A DNA stretch of 64,000 bases from Halomarina oriensis (GTDB lineage Archaea > Halobacteriota > Halobacteria > Halobacteriales > Haloarculaceae). Below are positions 26,853 through 35,424 of this stretch, in pieces. A model generated the notes under the pieces. That model was not told the DNA's origin. It did no database searches and saw only the letters and a program-made list of their open reading frames with translations. The position numbers and the translations under genes are program-made. Location of the stretch: positions 434,001 to 498,000 of the forward strand of contig NZ_WSZK01000015.1 of assembly GCF_009791395.1 (NCBI RefSeq). The letters are read 5' to 3'. Every line of letters begins with the position of its first letter. The first letter of the stretch is position 1.

Positions 26853-27505
26853 TCGTCGCCGTCACCGGTGGGAAAGGCGGTGTCGGGAAGTCGACGGTCG
26901 CGTACAACCTCGGCGCGGAACTGGACGCCGTGGTCGTCGACGCGGACCTCGGGATGGCCGACCTCCCGACCGGTCACGGGCCGGACCTCCACGACGTCCT
27001 GGCCGGGCGAGCGGACGCCGTCGAGGCCGTCCGCGAGGATGGGCCGGTCGACCTGCTCCCCTGTGGCCGGTCGCTGGCCGGGGCACACGCCGCCGACCCG
27101 CGGCGACTCGTCGACACCCTCGCGGCCGTCGAACGGGTGTCCGGCCCCGTCGTCGTCGACTGTCCTGCGGGACTCGGGAGCGACGTCGGCCTCCCGCTGC
27201 TGGCCGCCGACGCCTCGCTGCTGGTGACGACGCCCGACCGCATCGCGCTCGCCGACGCCGTCCGGGCGCGGGCACTGGCCCGTGAACTCGACGCCGGACT
27301 CCTCGCCGTCGCGCTGAACCGCGCCGACCCCGACGCACCCGTCGACCACGTCGAGGAGACGTTCGGTGCGCCGGTCGTCCCCGTCCCCGAACGGGCGGCT
27401 ATCGCTCGGGGAACGGCCAACGGTCTCCCAGCCCGACAGGTCGCGGCGTCGTGTGGCGAACCGTTCGCGGCCCTCGCCGGTCACGTTCGACTCGTCGCTC
27501 GCTGA
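26849..27505 (+). CDS. MinD/ParA-like P-loop ATPase
   Basis: This 218-residue protein has an intact deviant Walker A motif (GGKGGVGKST) right at the N-terminus, followed by switch-like VVVDADLGMAD and VVVDCPAGLGSD. These are marks of MinD/ParA ATPases that dimerise on ATP and position cell structures, DNA or membrane complexes. A membrane-targeting amphipathic helix like that of bacterial MinD is not obvious at the C-terminus. The GTG start overlaps the previous gene. A second MinD-like gene lies 1.7 kb downstream on the other strand. Confidence 0.85.
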   Translation: MIVAVTGGKGGVGKSTVAYNLGAELDAVVVDADLGMADLPTGHGPDLHDVLAGRADAVEAVREDGPVDLLPCGRSLAGAHAADPRRLVDTLAAVERVSGPVVVDCPAGLGSDVGLPLLAADASLLVTTPDRIALADAVRARALARELDAGLLAVALNRADPDAPVDHVEETFGAPVVPVPERAAIARGTANGLPARQVAASCGEPFAALAGHVRLVAR

Positions 27506-27567
27506 GAAGCAGTCCGCTCGGTCCCCCGTCGTTCCCGACGGGTCGGGGTCGTAGCGTCCGTCTCGGT

Positions 27568-28428
27568 TCAGTCCTCGGTCAGTTCGACGTACGTCGTCCG
27601 GAGCGTGACGGGCGTGACGCCGCCGGCGTCGGCCGCCTCCGCCTGCGTGAGCGGGTAGCTCCGCTCGCGGGCGGCGGTGTAGAGACACGCTGCCGCGACC
27701 CCGCCGGGGTTCCGGCCGGTGACGAACGCGGTGTCCAGCCCCTCCAGCAGGTCACGCGCCGCGCGTTCGATGGCCTGTGGCAGGTCGAGGTCGCTGGCGA
27801 ACCGCGCGAGGTACTCGGCGGGGTCGATGGGACCGGTCGGCAGGCCGAGGTCACGGTTGAGCGCGTCGTACGCCGTCTGGAGTTCCGCGCGGGTCGCCTT
27901 CGCGTGCGCGACGACTTCGTCGACGGTCCGCGAGAGGCCGTCGGCCCGGCAGGTCGCGTACACTGCCGCCGCCGCGAACCCCTCCAGCGACCGACCGGGA
28001 AGCAGGTCGGCGTCCTGGCCCGACTCGAACAGCACGCACGACCGGTCGCGGATGGACTTCGGCAACTGGAGGCGGTCGGTGAGGCGGCGAATCTCGGTGA
28101 ACGCGTAGACCTTGTTGCGCTCTGACTTCGTCGATATCTGGGCGCGACTGTGCTGGCGGCGCATCCGGGCGACGCGACGACGCTTGCGCCCCTTCAGCCG
28201 CGAGGAGTAGCCGATCTCCGTCGAGAGACCGCGGTCGTGACGCGAGCGGGTCAGCGGCGCACCCGTCCGCTTGGGGTCGGTGTCGTCGTCCGCGAACGAG
28301 CGCCACTCCGGACCGCGGTCGAGGCTGTCCTCGCCGACGACGAGACCACACTCGCCACAGACCGTCTCGGTTCGTTCCTGCTGCAGTCGACCACTACACT
28401 CGGGACAGCTTCGTGCCGTCGTGCTCAT
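27568..28428 (-). CDS. tfb: Transcription initiation factor TFB
   Basis: This 286-residue TFIIB homologue recruits RNA polymerase to TBP-bound promoters and binds the BRE element. The N-terminal zinc ribbon is CPEC...CGEC, with a B-reader/linker region (RGPEWRSFADDD). Two cyclin-like repeats follow, the first around SKYSR-like TEIRRLTDRLQLPKS and the second around FASDLDLPQAIERAA. Haloarchaea have several TFBs with different promoter sets; which one this is cannot be told. It is convergent with the MinD-like gene. Confidence 0.93.
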   Translation of the reverse strand: MSTTARSCPECSGRLQQERTETVCGECGLVVGEDSLDRGPEWRSFADDDTDPKRTGAPLTRSRHDRGLSTEIGYSSRLKGRKRRRVARMRRQHSRAQISTKSERNKVYAFTEIRRLTDRLQLPKSIRDRSCVLFESGQDADLLPGRSLEGFAAAAVYATCRADGLSRTVDEVVAHAKATRAELQTAYDALNRDLGLPTGPIDPAEYLARFASDLDLPQAIERAARDLLEGLDTAFVTGRNPGGVAAACLYTAARERSYPLTQAEAADAGGVTPVTLRTTYVELTED

Positions 28429-28607
28429 ATCAGAAACTCGGTCCCGAACCCATGTAAAAGGCTACCGGGAAGCGTCGATTTCGACCTTCAGAAGCCCGCT
28501 ACCACGTGTCGGTAACCGACACCTGTACGGAACGTCGTTCGTTCACCCTTCGAAAACAGTCACGTCATAGGACAGGATTTAACAGTGGGGAGGCGTGAGT
28601 CCGGGCC

Positions 28608-29119
28608 ATGGGACTGGCCGACATCGCGGCCGGACTGGAGGTGACCGCCGAGCAGCGAGCGCGCGGTGTCGCCACCGTCGACGCCACCGAGTCGTCGCTC
28701 GCGGAGCGACTCGCACCGTTCGCCGACGATCTGCCGTGTTCGCCCGACGAGGCGGAAGCCGTCGTCGAGACGTACGCCGGCGGCGAGAGCGTCGGAACGA
28801 GCGCACGCGCGGCGGGCCTACCGCCGATGACGGGTGCGAAGACGCTCCACCTGCTCGGCGAGCGGTGTCGCCGCTCGGGCCGACCGGCCGCGAGGTGGTT
28901 CGTGACTGGCTGAACGCGGAACTGTCGCGGGCGGACGCGCTCGCGCTCACGGGTGCGAGCGAGACGGCGTTCGTCCTCGCGGCCTACGTCGAGACGCACG
29001 ACCCGCTCGACGAGGCGCGTGAGGTGCTGGCGGGGGCGCTGTCCCCGAGTGGCGACGCCGCCGTCGAGAAGCGAGAGCTGCTGGGTGAGACGATGAGTGA
29101 CGCGGGCAGCCTGCGGTGA
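28608..29119 (+). pseudogene. Conserved haloarchaeal protein, split by a one-base frameshift near 28862
   Basis: The first frame reads MGLADIAAGLEVTAEQRARG through TGAKTLHLLGE, then turns to Arg-rich filler and stops at 28913. A second frame takes over at the same place with AVSPLGPTGREVVRDWLNAE and runs to the stop at 29119. Adding one G in the GGCGAGCGGTG around 28858-28866 joins them into a single protein of about 170 residues. The joined protein is helical and has no domain of known function that I recognise. It is either a pseudogene or an assembly error. Confidence 0.7.
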
Positions 29120-29183
29120 CTCCAGTCACCGCGACGCCGCCGTGTCACGAGTGAGCAATGTGACTTCACTTCGGTGACGACGG

Positions 29184-29924
29184 TCAGCGACCGATTCTGT
29201 CGAGGACCCCCGGTTCGTCCGTATCGAGGTCGAACGACGCTCCGAACAGCGTCTCGCACGTCCGGGCGACCCCCGCGACGAACGAGTCGTCAGCGGTCAG
29301 CGAGACCGGCACTTCGCGTGGGTCGGTCGTGTCGGCTTCCGGAATCGCCCCTGCGACGTCCTCGGGGTCGCCCCCGTCGGTGAACGTGAGCACCGTCTCG
29401 GGGTCGGGCGCGCCCACGTCCGCGAGACGGTCCCGCTGGCGGGCGAGGCCGTCGTGCCCGCGCGGGGTGTCCGGGGCGACGAGGGCGACGCGGTCGGTGG
29501 TGGTGACGGCGGCGACGGCCTGGTTCGCCGCGACGGGTGGTACGTCGACGAGGACGTGGTCGAAGGAGTCGGCAGCCGTCTCGACGAGCGACCCGAACCG
29601 CTGGGCCGCCTCGGGCGTCTTCGCGCGAGCGAGTCGCTCGAACGGTGCACGGGCGGGACAGACCGCGAGTCGGCCCGCGTCGTCGGTCTCGACGTCGACC
29701 AACCCGGCCGCGAGCGACGGCGTTCCGGCGTCGGCGTCGGTACACAGCGCGGTGACGTCGGTGTCGAGTCGACCGGAGACGTGGTCCGCGAGCCCCTGTG
29801 TCGCGTAGGCGGCGTCGAGGACACAGACGTCACGGCCGGTTCGTGCGAGGACGGCGGCAGATTCGAGCGTCGTGCGGGTCGTGCCGGCACCGCCGACCGC
29901 TCCGACGAGGCTGAGCGTGGTCAT
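29184..29924 (-). CDS. MinD/ParA-like protein with degenerate P-loop
   Basis: This 246-residue protein has the ParA/MinD fold: SLVGAVGGAGTTRTTLESAA at the start, VCVLDAAYATQGLADHV, and DHVLVDVPPVAANQAVAAV. The Walker A equivalent reads GGAGTTRTT. The signature Lys of GGVGKS/T is replaced by Thr-Arg, and the second Gly-Lys is missing. ATP hydrolysis may be lost or changed. It is encoded near an intact MinD-like gene and may form a pair with it. Confidence 0.8.
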   Translation of the reverse strand: MTTLSLVGAVGGAGTTRTTLESAAVLARTGRDVCVLDAAYATQGLADHVSGRLDTDVTALCTDADAGTPSLAAGLVDVETDDAGRLAVCPARAPFERLARAKTPEAAQRFGSLVETAADSFDHVLVDVPPVAANQAVAAVTTTDRVALVAPDTPRGHDGLARQRDRLADVGAPDPETVLTFTDGGDPEDVAGAIPEADTTDPREVPVSLTADDSFVAGVARTCETLFGASFDLDTDEPGVLDRIGR

Positions 29925-29972
29925 ACGTTCCGTCGTTTGCTCCTCCGATAAAAACCCAGTGACAGCGGGCCG

Positions 29973-30218
29973 TCAGAAGTCCGCTCGACTCAGCCAGTCG
30001 ACGGCCGCCGCGACGAACCACGCCATCCAGACGGTGAACGCGACGAGCGCCGCGGCGTACTGGAGGCGCACGTCGGGGACGATGACGAACGCGACGAGGG
30101 CGGCGAGCGTGACGACGGCGAGCGCCAGTCGGTTGCGCAGGTGGTCGCCGAGCGCCGCTCGCGTCGCTTCGCGGGCGTCCGGTGGGGGCGTCTCCTCGTC
30201 GGGACGGGTGGGTGTCAC
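29973..30218 (-). CDS. Small two-span membrane protein
   Basis: I read this from the GTG at 30218, giving about 81 residues; the frame extends to 30284, where it would overlap the HIT gene 3' end. After a Pro/Arg/Glu-rich N-terminus there are two hydrophobic helices (LALAVVTLAALVAFVIV and YAAALVAFTVWMAWFVAAAV). The C-terminus is short (DWLSRADF). It lies between the HIT gene and the degenerate MinD gene on the same strand. Function unknown. Confidence 0.55.
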   Translation of the reverse strand: MTPTRPDEETPPPDAREATRAALGDHLRNRLALAVVTLAALVAFVIVPDVRLQYAAALVAFTVWMAWFVAAAVDWLSRADF

Positions 30219-30258
30219 GGGTTCGTTCTGGGGTCGGCCACGACGCCGGGTCGGTGCG

Positions 30259-30687
30259 TCACTCCGCGTGGTCGCGGATGGCACCGGCTACCGCGTCGAA
30301 CTCCTCGTCGTCCAGTTCGGGCCGCGTCCAGTCGAGGGTGTGGAGCGGGCCGACGCCGTCGTCCTCGAACCGCGGGACGACGTGGAGGTGGGCGTGTGGC
30401 ACCTCCTGGCCCGACGCCGCGCCGTTGTTCATGCCGACGGTGGTCGCGTCGGCGTCCACCGCGGCCTCGACGGCCGGTGTCAACTCGCCGGCGGTGGCGA
30501 ACACGGCCTCCCGAACGTCGTCGGGCATCTCCGCCACCGTCTCGTAGTGGTCGCTCGGGATGACGAGCGTGTGGCCCCGCGCCAGCGGGTTCACGTCGAG
30601 GAACGCGAACGTGTGCTCGCCCTCGTGGACGGTCCGACTCGGGACGTCGCCGGCGACGATGGAACAGAAGATGCAGTCCTCGCTCAT
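30259..30687 (-). CDS. HIT-family nucleotide hydrolase/transferase
   Basis: This 142-residue histidine-triad protein should act on nucleoside phosphoramidates or dinucleoside polyphosphates. It has CIFCSIVAGDVPSRTVHE at the N-terminus, GHTLVIPSDHYE in the middle and the catalytic triad motif HAHLHVVPR at about residue 100. Cys residues in CIFC suggest a zinc site as in HINT relatives. I use the ATG at 30687. Confidence 0.9.
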   Translation of the reverse strand: MSEDCIFCSIVAGDVPSRTVHEGEHTFAFLDVNPLARGHTLVIPSDHYETVAEMPDDVREAVFATAGELTPAVEAAVDADATTVGMNNGAASGQEVPHAHLHVVPRFEDDGVGPLHTLDWTRPELDDEEFDAVAGAIRDHAE

Positions 30688-30814
30688 GGCGCGACGCTCG
30701 CCCGCCGCGGGCAAAAGCGTAGCGGGCACCGTCCGATACGCTCGCGGACCCCATCTACCGGCCGTATACCGCGCCAGGCGAGGAACTTTACCCCCGCACC
30801 ACCCGTGACGAACC

Positions 30815-31261
30815 ATGGCAATCGACCACACGGCCGCCGGTCGGCCGGACACGACCCTCGAGACGGTTCGCGTCGAGGCGTTCGGGGCGACGTTCGACCT
30901 CGACGCCACCTCGCTCGACCGGTCTGCGGCCGACCTGCGACGACAGGTCGGCGAGTACGAACGCGGCGAACGCGAGACGTTCGACTGCTCGGTCACCTAC
31001 CCCGACGACTTCACCGGGCGCGTGATGCGGGCGATGCGCGAGATTCCGTTCGGCGAGACGCGCACCTACGGTGACCTCGCGGCCGCCCTCGACACCGCGC
31101 CCGTCGCCGTCGGCGGGGCCTGCGGTCGGAACCCGGTGCCGCTCGTGGTCCCGTGTCATCGCGTCGTCGCCAGCGACGGCGGTCTCGGTGGCTACTCCGC
31201 CTCGGGCGGCCTCGACACGAAACGGCGACTGCTCGTCCACGAGGGGGTGCTGGAGGAGTGA
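30815..31261 (+). CDS. ogt: Methylated-DNA--protein-cysteine methyltransferase
   Basis: This 148-residue suicide enzyme removes alkyl groups from O6-alkylguanine. The C-terminal domain has a helix-turn-helix (GRVMRAMREIPFGETRTYGD) and the acceptor motif VPCHRVV with the reactive Cys, then GGYSASGGLDTKRRLL. The N-terminal domain is short and acidic, as expected for a minimal Ogt. The downstream amidohydrolase starts inside its stop codon (GTGA). Confidence 0.92.
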   Translation: MAIDHTAAGRPDTTLETVRVEAFGATFDLDATSLDRSAADLRRQVGEYERGERETFDCSVTYPDDFTGRVMRAMREIPFGETRTYGDLAAALDTAPVAVGGACGRNPVPLVVPCHRVVASDGGLGGYSASGGLDTKRRLLVHEGVLEE

Positions 31262-32202
31262 GCGAGACGGCGGACGACGGCGACGAGTCCGAACACGACG
31301 ACCTGTCGGACGGGACGGGCGACGACCGGCGGGCAGGCGCGGTCGGAGACGACGGGGCGACGCCGGACGACCGGTTCGTCCCGGCCATCGACTGTCACGT
31401 CCACCTGATGCCCGAACGCCTCGTCGCGGCCATCCGCGGTGCGCTCCACGACGAGGCCGGGTGGGAGTTTCCCCACCCGAGCGACCGCGAACCGATGGAG
31501 CGGACGCTCCGCGCTGCGGGCGTCGAACGCTACTGCGCCCTGCCGTACGCCCACAAGCCCGCCATCGCCCGCGAGTTGAACGAGTGGGTGCTGGCCCGGT
31601 CGGCGGAGTCCGAGATGGTCGTCCCGTTCGCCACCGTCCACGGCGACGACCCCGTCGAGGAGGTGGTCCGCGAGGCGTTCGAGGCGGGCGCACGCGGCCT
31701 GAAGTTCCAGTGTCCCGTCCAGCGCCTCGCGCCCGACGACCCGCGACTCGACCCGGCGTACGAACTCGCCGCCGAGTACGACCGGTCGGTGCTGTTCCAC
31801 GGCGGCACCGCTCCGATGTTCGAGGCCAGCCCCTACGTCGGCGTCGAGCGCTTCGAAGCGTTCGTCGACTCCTACCCCGACGTTCGGGCCTGCTGTGCCC
31901 ACATGGGCACCTTCCAGCACGAGCAGTTCCTCGACGTGCTGGCCGAGAACGAACACGTCTACCTCGACACCTGCTTCGCCATGTCGAGCGCCGTCGGCGA
32001 GTCGATGGCGTTCGACCCGAGCGAGATACCCGACTCGGCGTTCGTCGAGCACGCCGACCGTATCATGTACGGGTCGGACTACCCGAACATCCCCCACAGC
32101 TACGAGAGCGAGCGCGAACACCTGCTGGGGCGTGACCTCCCCGGAGAGACGTACCGCGACCTGTTCCACGACACCGCAGAACGGTTCCTGGGGGAGCGCT
32201 GA
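31258..32202 (+). CDS. Amidohydrolase (ACMSD/TIM-barrel family)
   Basis: This 314-residue protein is a metal-dependent TIM-barrel hydrolase of the amidohydrolase-2 group, which includes decarboxylases such as ACMSD. Ligands visible are AIDCHVHLMP at about residue 45, LFHGGTAP, CAHMGTF and YGSDYPN with the catalytic Asp. A very acidic N-terminal extension of about 40 residues precedes the domain. The GTG start overlaps the ogt stop. The substrate is not evident. Confidence 0.82.
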   Translation: MSETADDGDESEHDDLSDGTGDDRRAGAVGDDGATPDDRFVPAIDCHVHLMPERLVAAIRGALHDEAGWEFPHPSDREPMERTLRAAGVERYCALPYAHKPAIARELNEWVLARSAESEMVVPFATVHGDDPVEEVVREAFEAGARGLKFQCPVQRLAPDDPRLDPAYELAAEYDRSVLFHGGTAPMFEASPYVGVERFEAFVDSYPDVRACCAHMGTFQHEQFLDVLAENEHVYLDTCFAMSSAVGESMAFDPSEIPDSAFVEHADRIMYGSDYPNIPHSYESEREHLLGRDLPGETYRDLFHDTAERFLGER

Positions 32203-32269
32203 GCGTGCCGACCGACGGACCGACGGACGGTTCCGGTCGGAGGGTCGTGACGGACGGGGGGAGACCGTG

Positions 32270-33580
32270 GTGAGCGTCGGCCTCCCGCGCGACCGCTGGC
32301 GGTGGGTGCTGTGGGCCGTTCTCTCGGGCGGGTTCCTGCTCGTCAACTTCCATCGCGTCTCGACGGCGGTGCTCGCCGAGAGCCTCGGCCGGGCGTTCGA
32401 CACGACCGGCGCACAACTGGGTCTGCTCCACGCCTCCTTTTTCTACATCTACGCCGGACTCCAACTGCCGGCGGGCGTGCTGGCCGACCGCGCCGGGACG
32501 CGACGGGTCGCGGCCGCAGGTGTCGCCGTGATGAGCGTCGGCGTCGTCTGGTTCGCGCTCGCCGACTCGCTCGTCTCGGGGTTCGCCGGCCGTGCGCTGG
32601 TCGGTCTCGGCGGGAGCGTCTGTTACATCGCCATCCTGCGGTTCTGTGCCAACTGGTTCCGCGACGACCAGTTCGCCACGATGACCGGGTGGACCGTCGC
32701 CGCTGCCGGACTCGGCGGCGTCCTCGCCACGACGCCGCTCGCGCTGGCCGTCGAGGCGACTGGCTGGCGAACGACGCTGCTCGTGACGGCGGCCGTCGGC
32801 GGGGTACTGGCGGTCGGTATCTTCGCGCTCGTCCGCGACAGCCCCGAGAAGGCCGGATTTCTCCCCGTCGAGGGTGCCACCCCGCCCACACGGAGCGTCG
32901 ACCTCGGAACCGTCTGGTCGAACGTCGTGCGCGTCCTCCGTGACCGCGAGACGTGGATTCTGGGCGTCATGCTCTTTTTCGTCATCGGGACGAACTTCAC
33001 CGTCCTCGGCCTGTGGGGCGTCCCGTTCGTCGTCGACGTCTACGGGACGACGGTCGCTGCCGCCTCCACCGTCGTCCTCGTCGGGAACGTCGGCCTCCTG
33101 CTCGGTCCGCCGGTCGTCGGGACCCTCTCGGACCGCATCGGCCGCCGGACGGACGTCATCCTCGCCTCGGCGGTCGTGTTCACGCTCTCGTACGGCGTGG
33201 TGTTTCTCGTCGTCACCCCGCCGCTGGTCGTCTTCGCCGCGCTGCTGTTCCTAGCGATGTTCTCCAACGGCGGGACGCTGCTCGCCTACACCGTCGCCAA
33301 GGAGCGCCACGCCGCCAGCGCCAGCGGCACGGTGACGGGGACGGTCAACTCGCTGGGCTACTTCGGCGCGGCCGTCTTCCCCGCGCTGATGGGCGTCGTC
33401 CTCGACGCCTACTGGACCGGGCGGACCGTCGACGGCGCTCGCGTCTACACCGTCCCCGGCTACCGCGTCGCGTTCGGCCTCGCCACCGCGACGGGCGTCG
33501 TCGCCGTCGCCTGTGCGGTCTACCTCCACGTCCGGACCAGCAGCGGCGCGAACGCACGGGCCGTCCCCGCCGACGACTGA
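32270..33580 (+). CDS. Major facilitator superfamily transporter
   Basis: This 436-residue protein has 12 predicted membrane helices in two halves. The loop 2-3 signature reads GVLADRAGTRR and the equivalent in the second half is GTLSDRIGRRTD, as in MFS carriers. The first helices (FLLVNFHRVSTAVLAESLG) resemble nitrate/sugar-phosphate-type MFS, but the cargo cannot be named. I chose the second of two adjacent GTG codons (32267 and 32270) for its spacing from the purine run GGGGGGAG. Confidence 0.85.
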   Translation: MSVGLPRDRWRWVLWAVLSGGFLLVNFHRVSTAVLAESLGRAFDTTGAQLGLLHASFFYIYAGLQLPAGVLADRAGTRRVAAAGVAVMSVGVVWFALADSLVSGFAGRALVGLGGSVCYIAILRFCANWFRDDQFATMTGWTVAAAGLGGVLATTPLALAVEATGWRTTLLVTAAVGGVLAVGIFALVRDSPEKAGFLPVEGATPPTRSVDLGTVWSNVVRVLRDRETWILGVMLFFVIGTNFTVLGLWGVPFVVDVYGTTVAAASTVVLVGNVGLLLGPPVVGTLSDRIGRRTDVILASAVVFTLSYGVVFLVVTPPLVVFAALLFLAMFSNGGTLLAYTVAKERHAASASGTVTGTVNSLGYFGAAVFPALMGVVLDAYWTGRTVDGARVYTVPGYRVAFGLATATGVVAVACAVYLHVRTSSGANARAVPADD

Positions 33581-33664
33581 GCCGACGCGGCGGCCCGACG
33601 GGTGTCGCCGTCGAACGACGCCGGTGCCGTCCACGGAGCGGTCGGAGACCGACGAGAACAGTCG

Positions 33665-34360
33665 TCAGTCGTTGAGTCGCGCCTTGTCGAACCGGCTCAG
33701 CGGGAGGCGCAGGTCGTCGAGGCCGGGGAGGTGCTTGACGTTGGAGACCACCTTCGCGGAGTCGGAGGTCGGTGCGCTGAGACAGGAGAGCCTGATACCG
33801 CGGTCGAGCCACTTCTCGGGGAGGATGTGGTCGTTGGGCATCGGCATCTCGCCGTCGACGAGCGCCACCGCACAGTTCGAACACGCGCCGCCACGGCAGG
33901 CGTACGGCCACCGCAGGCCGTGTTCCTCGGCGGCCTCGAGCAGCGAGTCGTCCGGCGGCGCGACGAACGCGCCGAACTCGTCGACGTCGAGGGCGGCGTC
34001 GGCCGCCTTCTCGAAGAGGTCGTCGTCCGTTATCTGCCAGCCACGGTCGGCGAGCGCCTCGTAGTCGAGATACTCGACGCGGACGCCCTCCGGTTCCCGG
34101 TCCGCCGGGTCCTCGCCGGCCTCGCCGTCAGAGTCGTTGTCACCGTCGCTCTCGCCGTCCGCCGAGTCGTCGCCGTTCAGTTCGGGAGCCTCGGCGTCCT
34201 CCGAGAGGATCGTCTCGTAGGCGGACCGGACCTGCTGGAACTCGTGGGTCGAGCCACCGTGGTCGGGGTGGGCCTCCAGCACGCGCCGCCGGTAGGCGCG
34301 TTCGACCTCCTCGTCGGTGGCGTCCGACTCGACGTCCAACACCTCGAACGGGGATTCCAC
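33665..34360 (-). CDS. DnaJ-domain and 2Fe-2S ferredoxin fusion protein
   Basis: This 231-residue protein joins two modules. Residues 1-60 are a J domain with the HPD triad (LEAHPDHGG), which stimulates DnaK/Hsp70. An acidic linker of about 40 residues follows. Residues 100-231 form a plant-type ferredoxin: CRGGACSNC supplies three cluster cysteines and LSCLSAP the fourth. The arrangement suggests a cluster protein delivered to or handled by a chaperone, or an electron carrier tethered to one. I know of the type in haloarchaea, but not a proven role. Confidence 0.85.
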   Translation of the reverse strand: MESPFEVLDVESDATDEEVERAYRRRVLEAHPDHGGSTHEFQQVRSAYETILSEDAEAPELNGDDSADGESDGDNDSDGEAGEDPADREPEGVRVEYLDYEALADRGWQITDDDLFEKAADAALDVDEFGAFVAPPDDSLLEAAEEHGLRWPYACRGGACSNCAVALVDGEMPMPNDHILPEKWLDRGIRLSCLSAPTSDSAKVVSNVKHLPGLDDLRLPLSRFDKARLND

Positions 34361-34516
34361 ACGCTCCGTTGGCGCTCGTAGAGCGTAAAATCCTCGTCTT
34401 TCGGCGAGCGAGCGGGGACGGCGGAATCGGCCGGTTCGAGGGCAGACCCGTCGAATCGTCGCGTCGACGACGCCCGTCGCGGTGGCGGGACGACTGGCGA
34501 CCGGAGAGACGGAGAG

Positions 34517-35380
34517 TCACCCCAGCGACCGCTCCCCGCTCGCGTCGACGCTGGCCGCGAACGCCGGGAGCGCCGGCAACACCGTCTCGACCGGCCCGGT
34601 GTTGAACTCGCGGAACAGGCCCTGCACGCCCTCGATGGTCGTATCGTCCACCCCGACCCCACGGAGGTCCGCCGGCGCGAGTCGCGGCCGGTAGGGAGTG
34701 GTCCCGACGAACTCGTCGACGAGGTCGGTCGTCTCCGCGAGCGCTCGGTCGAACCCCTCGCCCTCGAAGACGGGGTCGAGGTCACTCCAGAGCGTGTCGA
34801 GGAAGGTGGGCCACTGGGCGAGACAGCGGTAGATACTGGGGAGACTCTCCTCGAACCCGTGGAACGCTCGAATCGAGTCGACGGTGTCGGCCAGTTCCTC
34901 GGGCGGCGTGTCGACCATCGTCGGCGGTGCCCCCCGGTCGCGGTCCAGCCAGTCCGGGAACGCTCCGGTCGCCCAGCGCTCGTCGGGCGGCGAGGGGTCG
35001 TGCTCGTCGTGGAGCGCACGGTCCATCGTCTCGAACAGCACCGCGAGTCGGGGCGCGACGACGTCGAACGTCGCCAGTTGCCCGCGCAGTTCGGCGAACT
35101 CGGCCGGCGAGACACCCGCCTCGGTACGTCGGTAGGTGGGCACGTCGAGCGCCGAGAGCACGGCGTCGCGGTACGCGACCGAGAGACGGGCGAACCCACG
35201 GGTCTCGAAGAGCGGCTTCACCTGCCCCCACGCGTAGCGCGTGAGTTCGGGGTCGTTCGCCATCACGGTCCGGAAGATCCAGTTGACGACCGGTGCGCGG
35301 AACGTCTCGCGGACGTCGTCGTAGACGCCGCGTCGCCACCCGGTCGCCTCGTTCGCGTACAGTTGGCGGCTGGTGTCCAT
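34517..35380 (-). CDS. DehI-like (2-haloacid dehalogenase family) protein
   Basis: This 287-residue protein is built of two similar halves. Each contains a helical segment followed by a Trp and PxF: first VVNWIFRTVMANDPELTRYAW, then SIYRCLAQWPTFLDTLWSDL. This internal repeat and the size match the DehI family of haloacid dehalogenases, in which a pseudo-dimer holds the active site. I cannot verify the catalytic Asp and Asn, so dehalogenase activity is uncertain; a related helical protein of other function is possible. Confidence 0.55.
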   Translation of the reverse strand: MDTSRQLYANEATGWRRGVYDDVRETFRAPVVNWIFRTVMANDPELTRYAWGQVKPLFETRGFARLSVAYRDAVLSALDVPTYRRTEAGVSPAEFAELRGQLATFDVVAPRLAVLFETMDRALHDEHDPSPPDERWATGAFPDWLDRDRGAPPTMVDTPPEELADTVDSIRAFHGFEESLPSIYRCLAQWPTFLDTLWSDLDPVFEGEGFDRALAETTDLVDEFVGTTPYRPRLAPADLRGVGVDDTTIEGVQGLFREFNTGPVETVLPALPAFAASVDASGERSLG

Positions 35381-35424
35381 GCCCCCGACTCACACGCCGA
35401 GCGGGTAGCCGTTGTGGTGACCGG

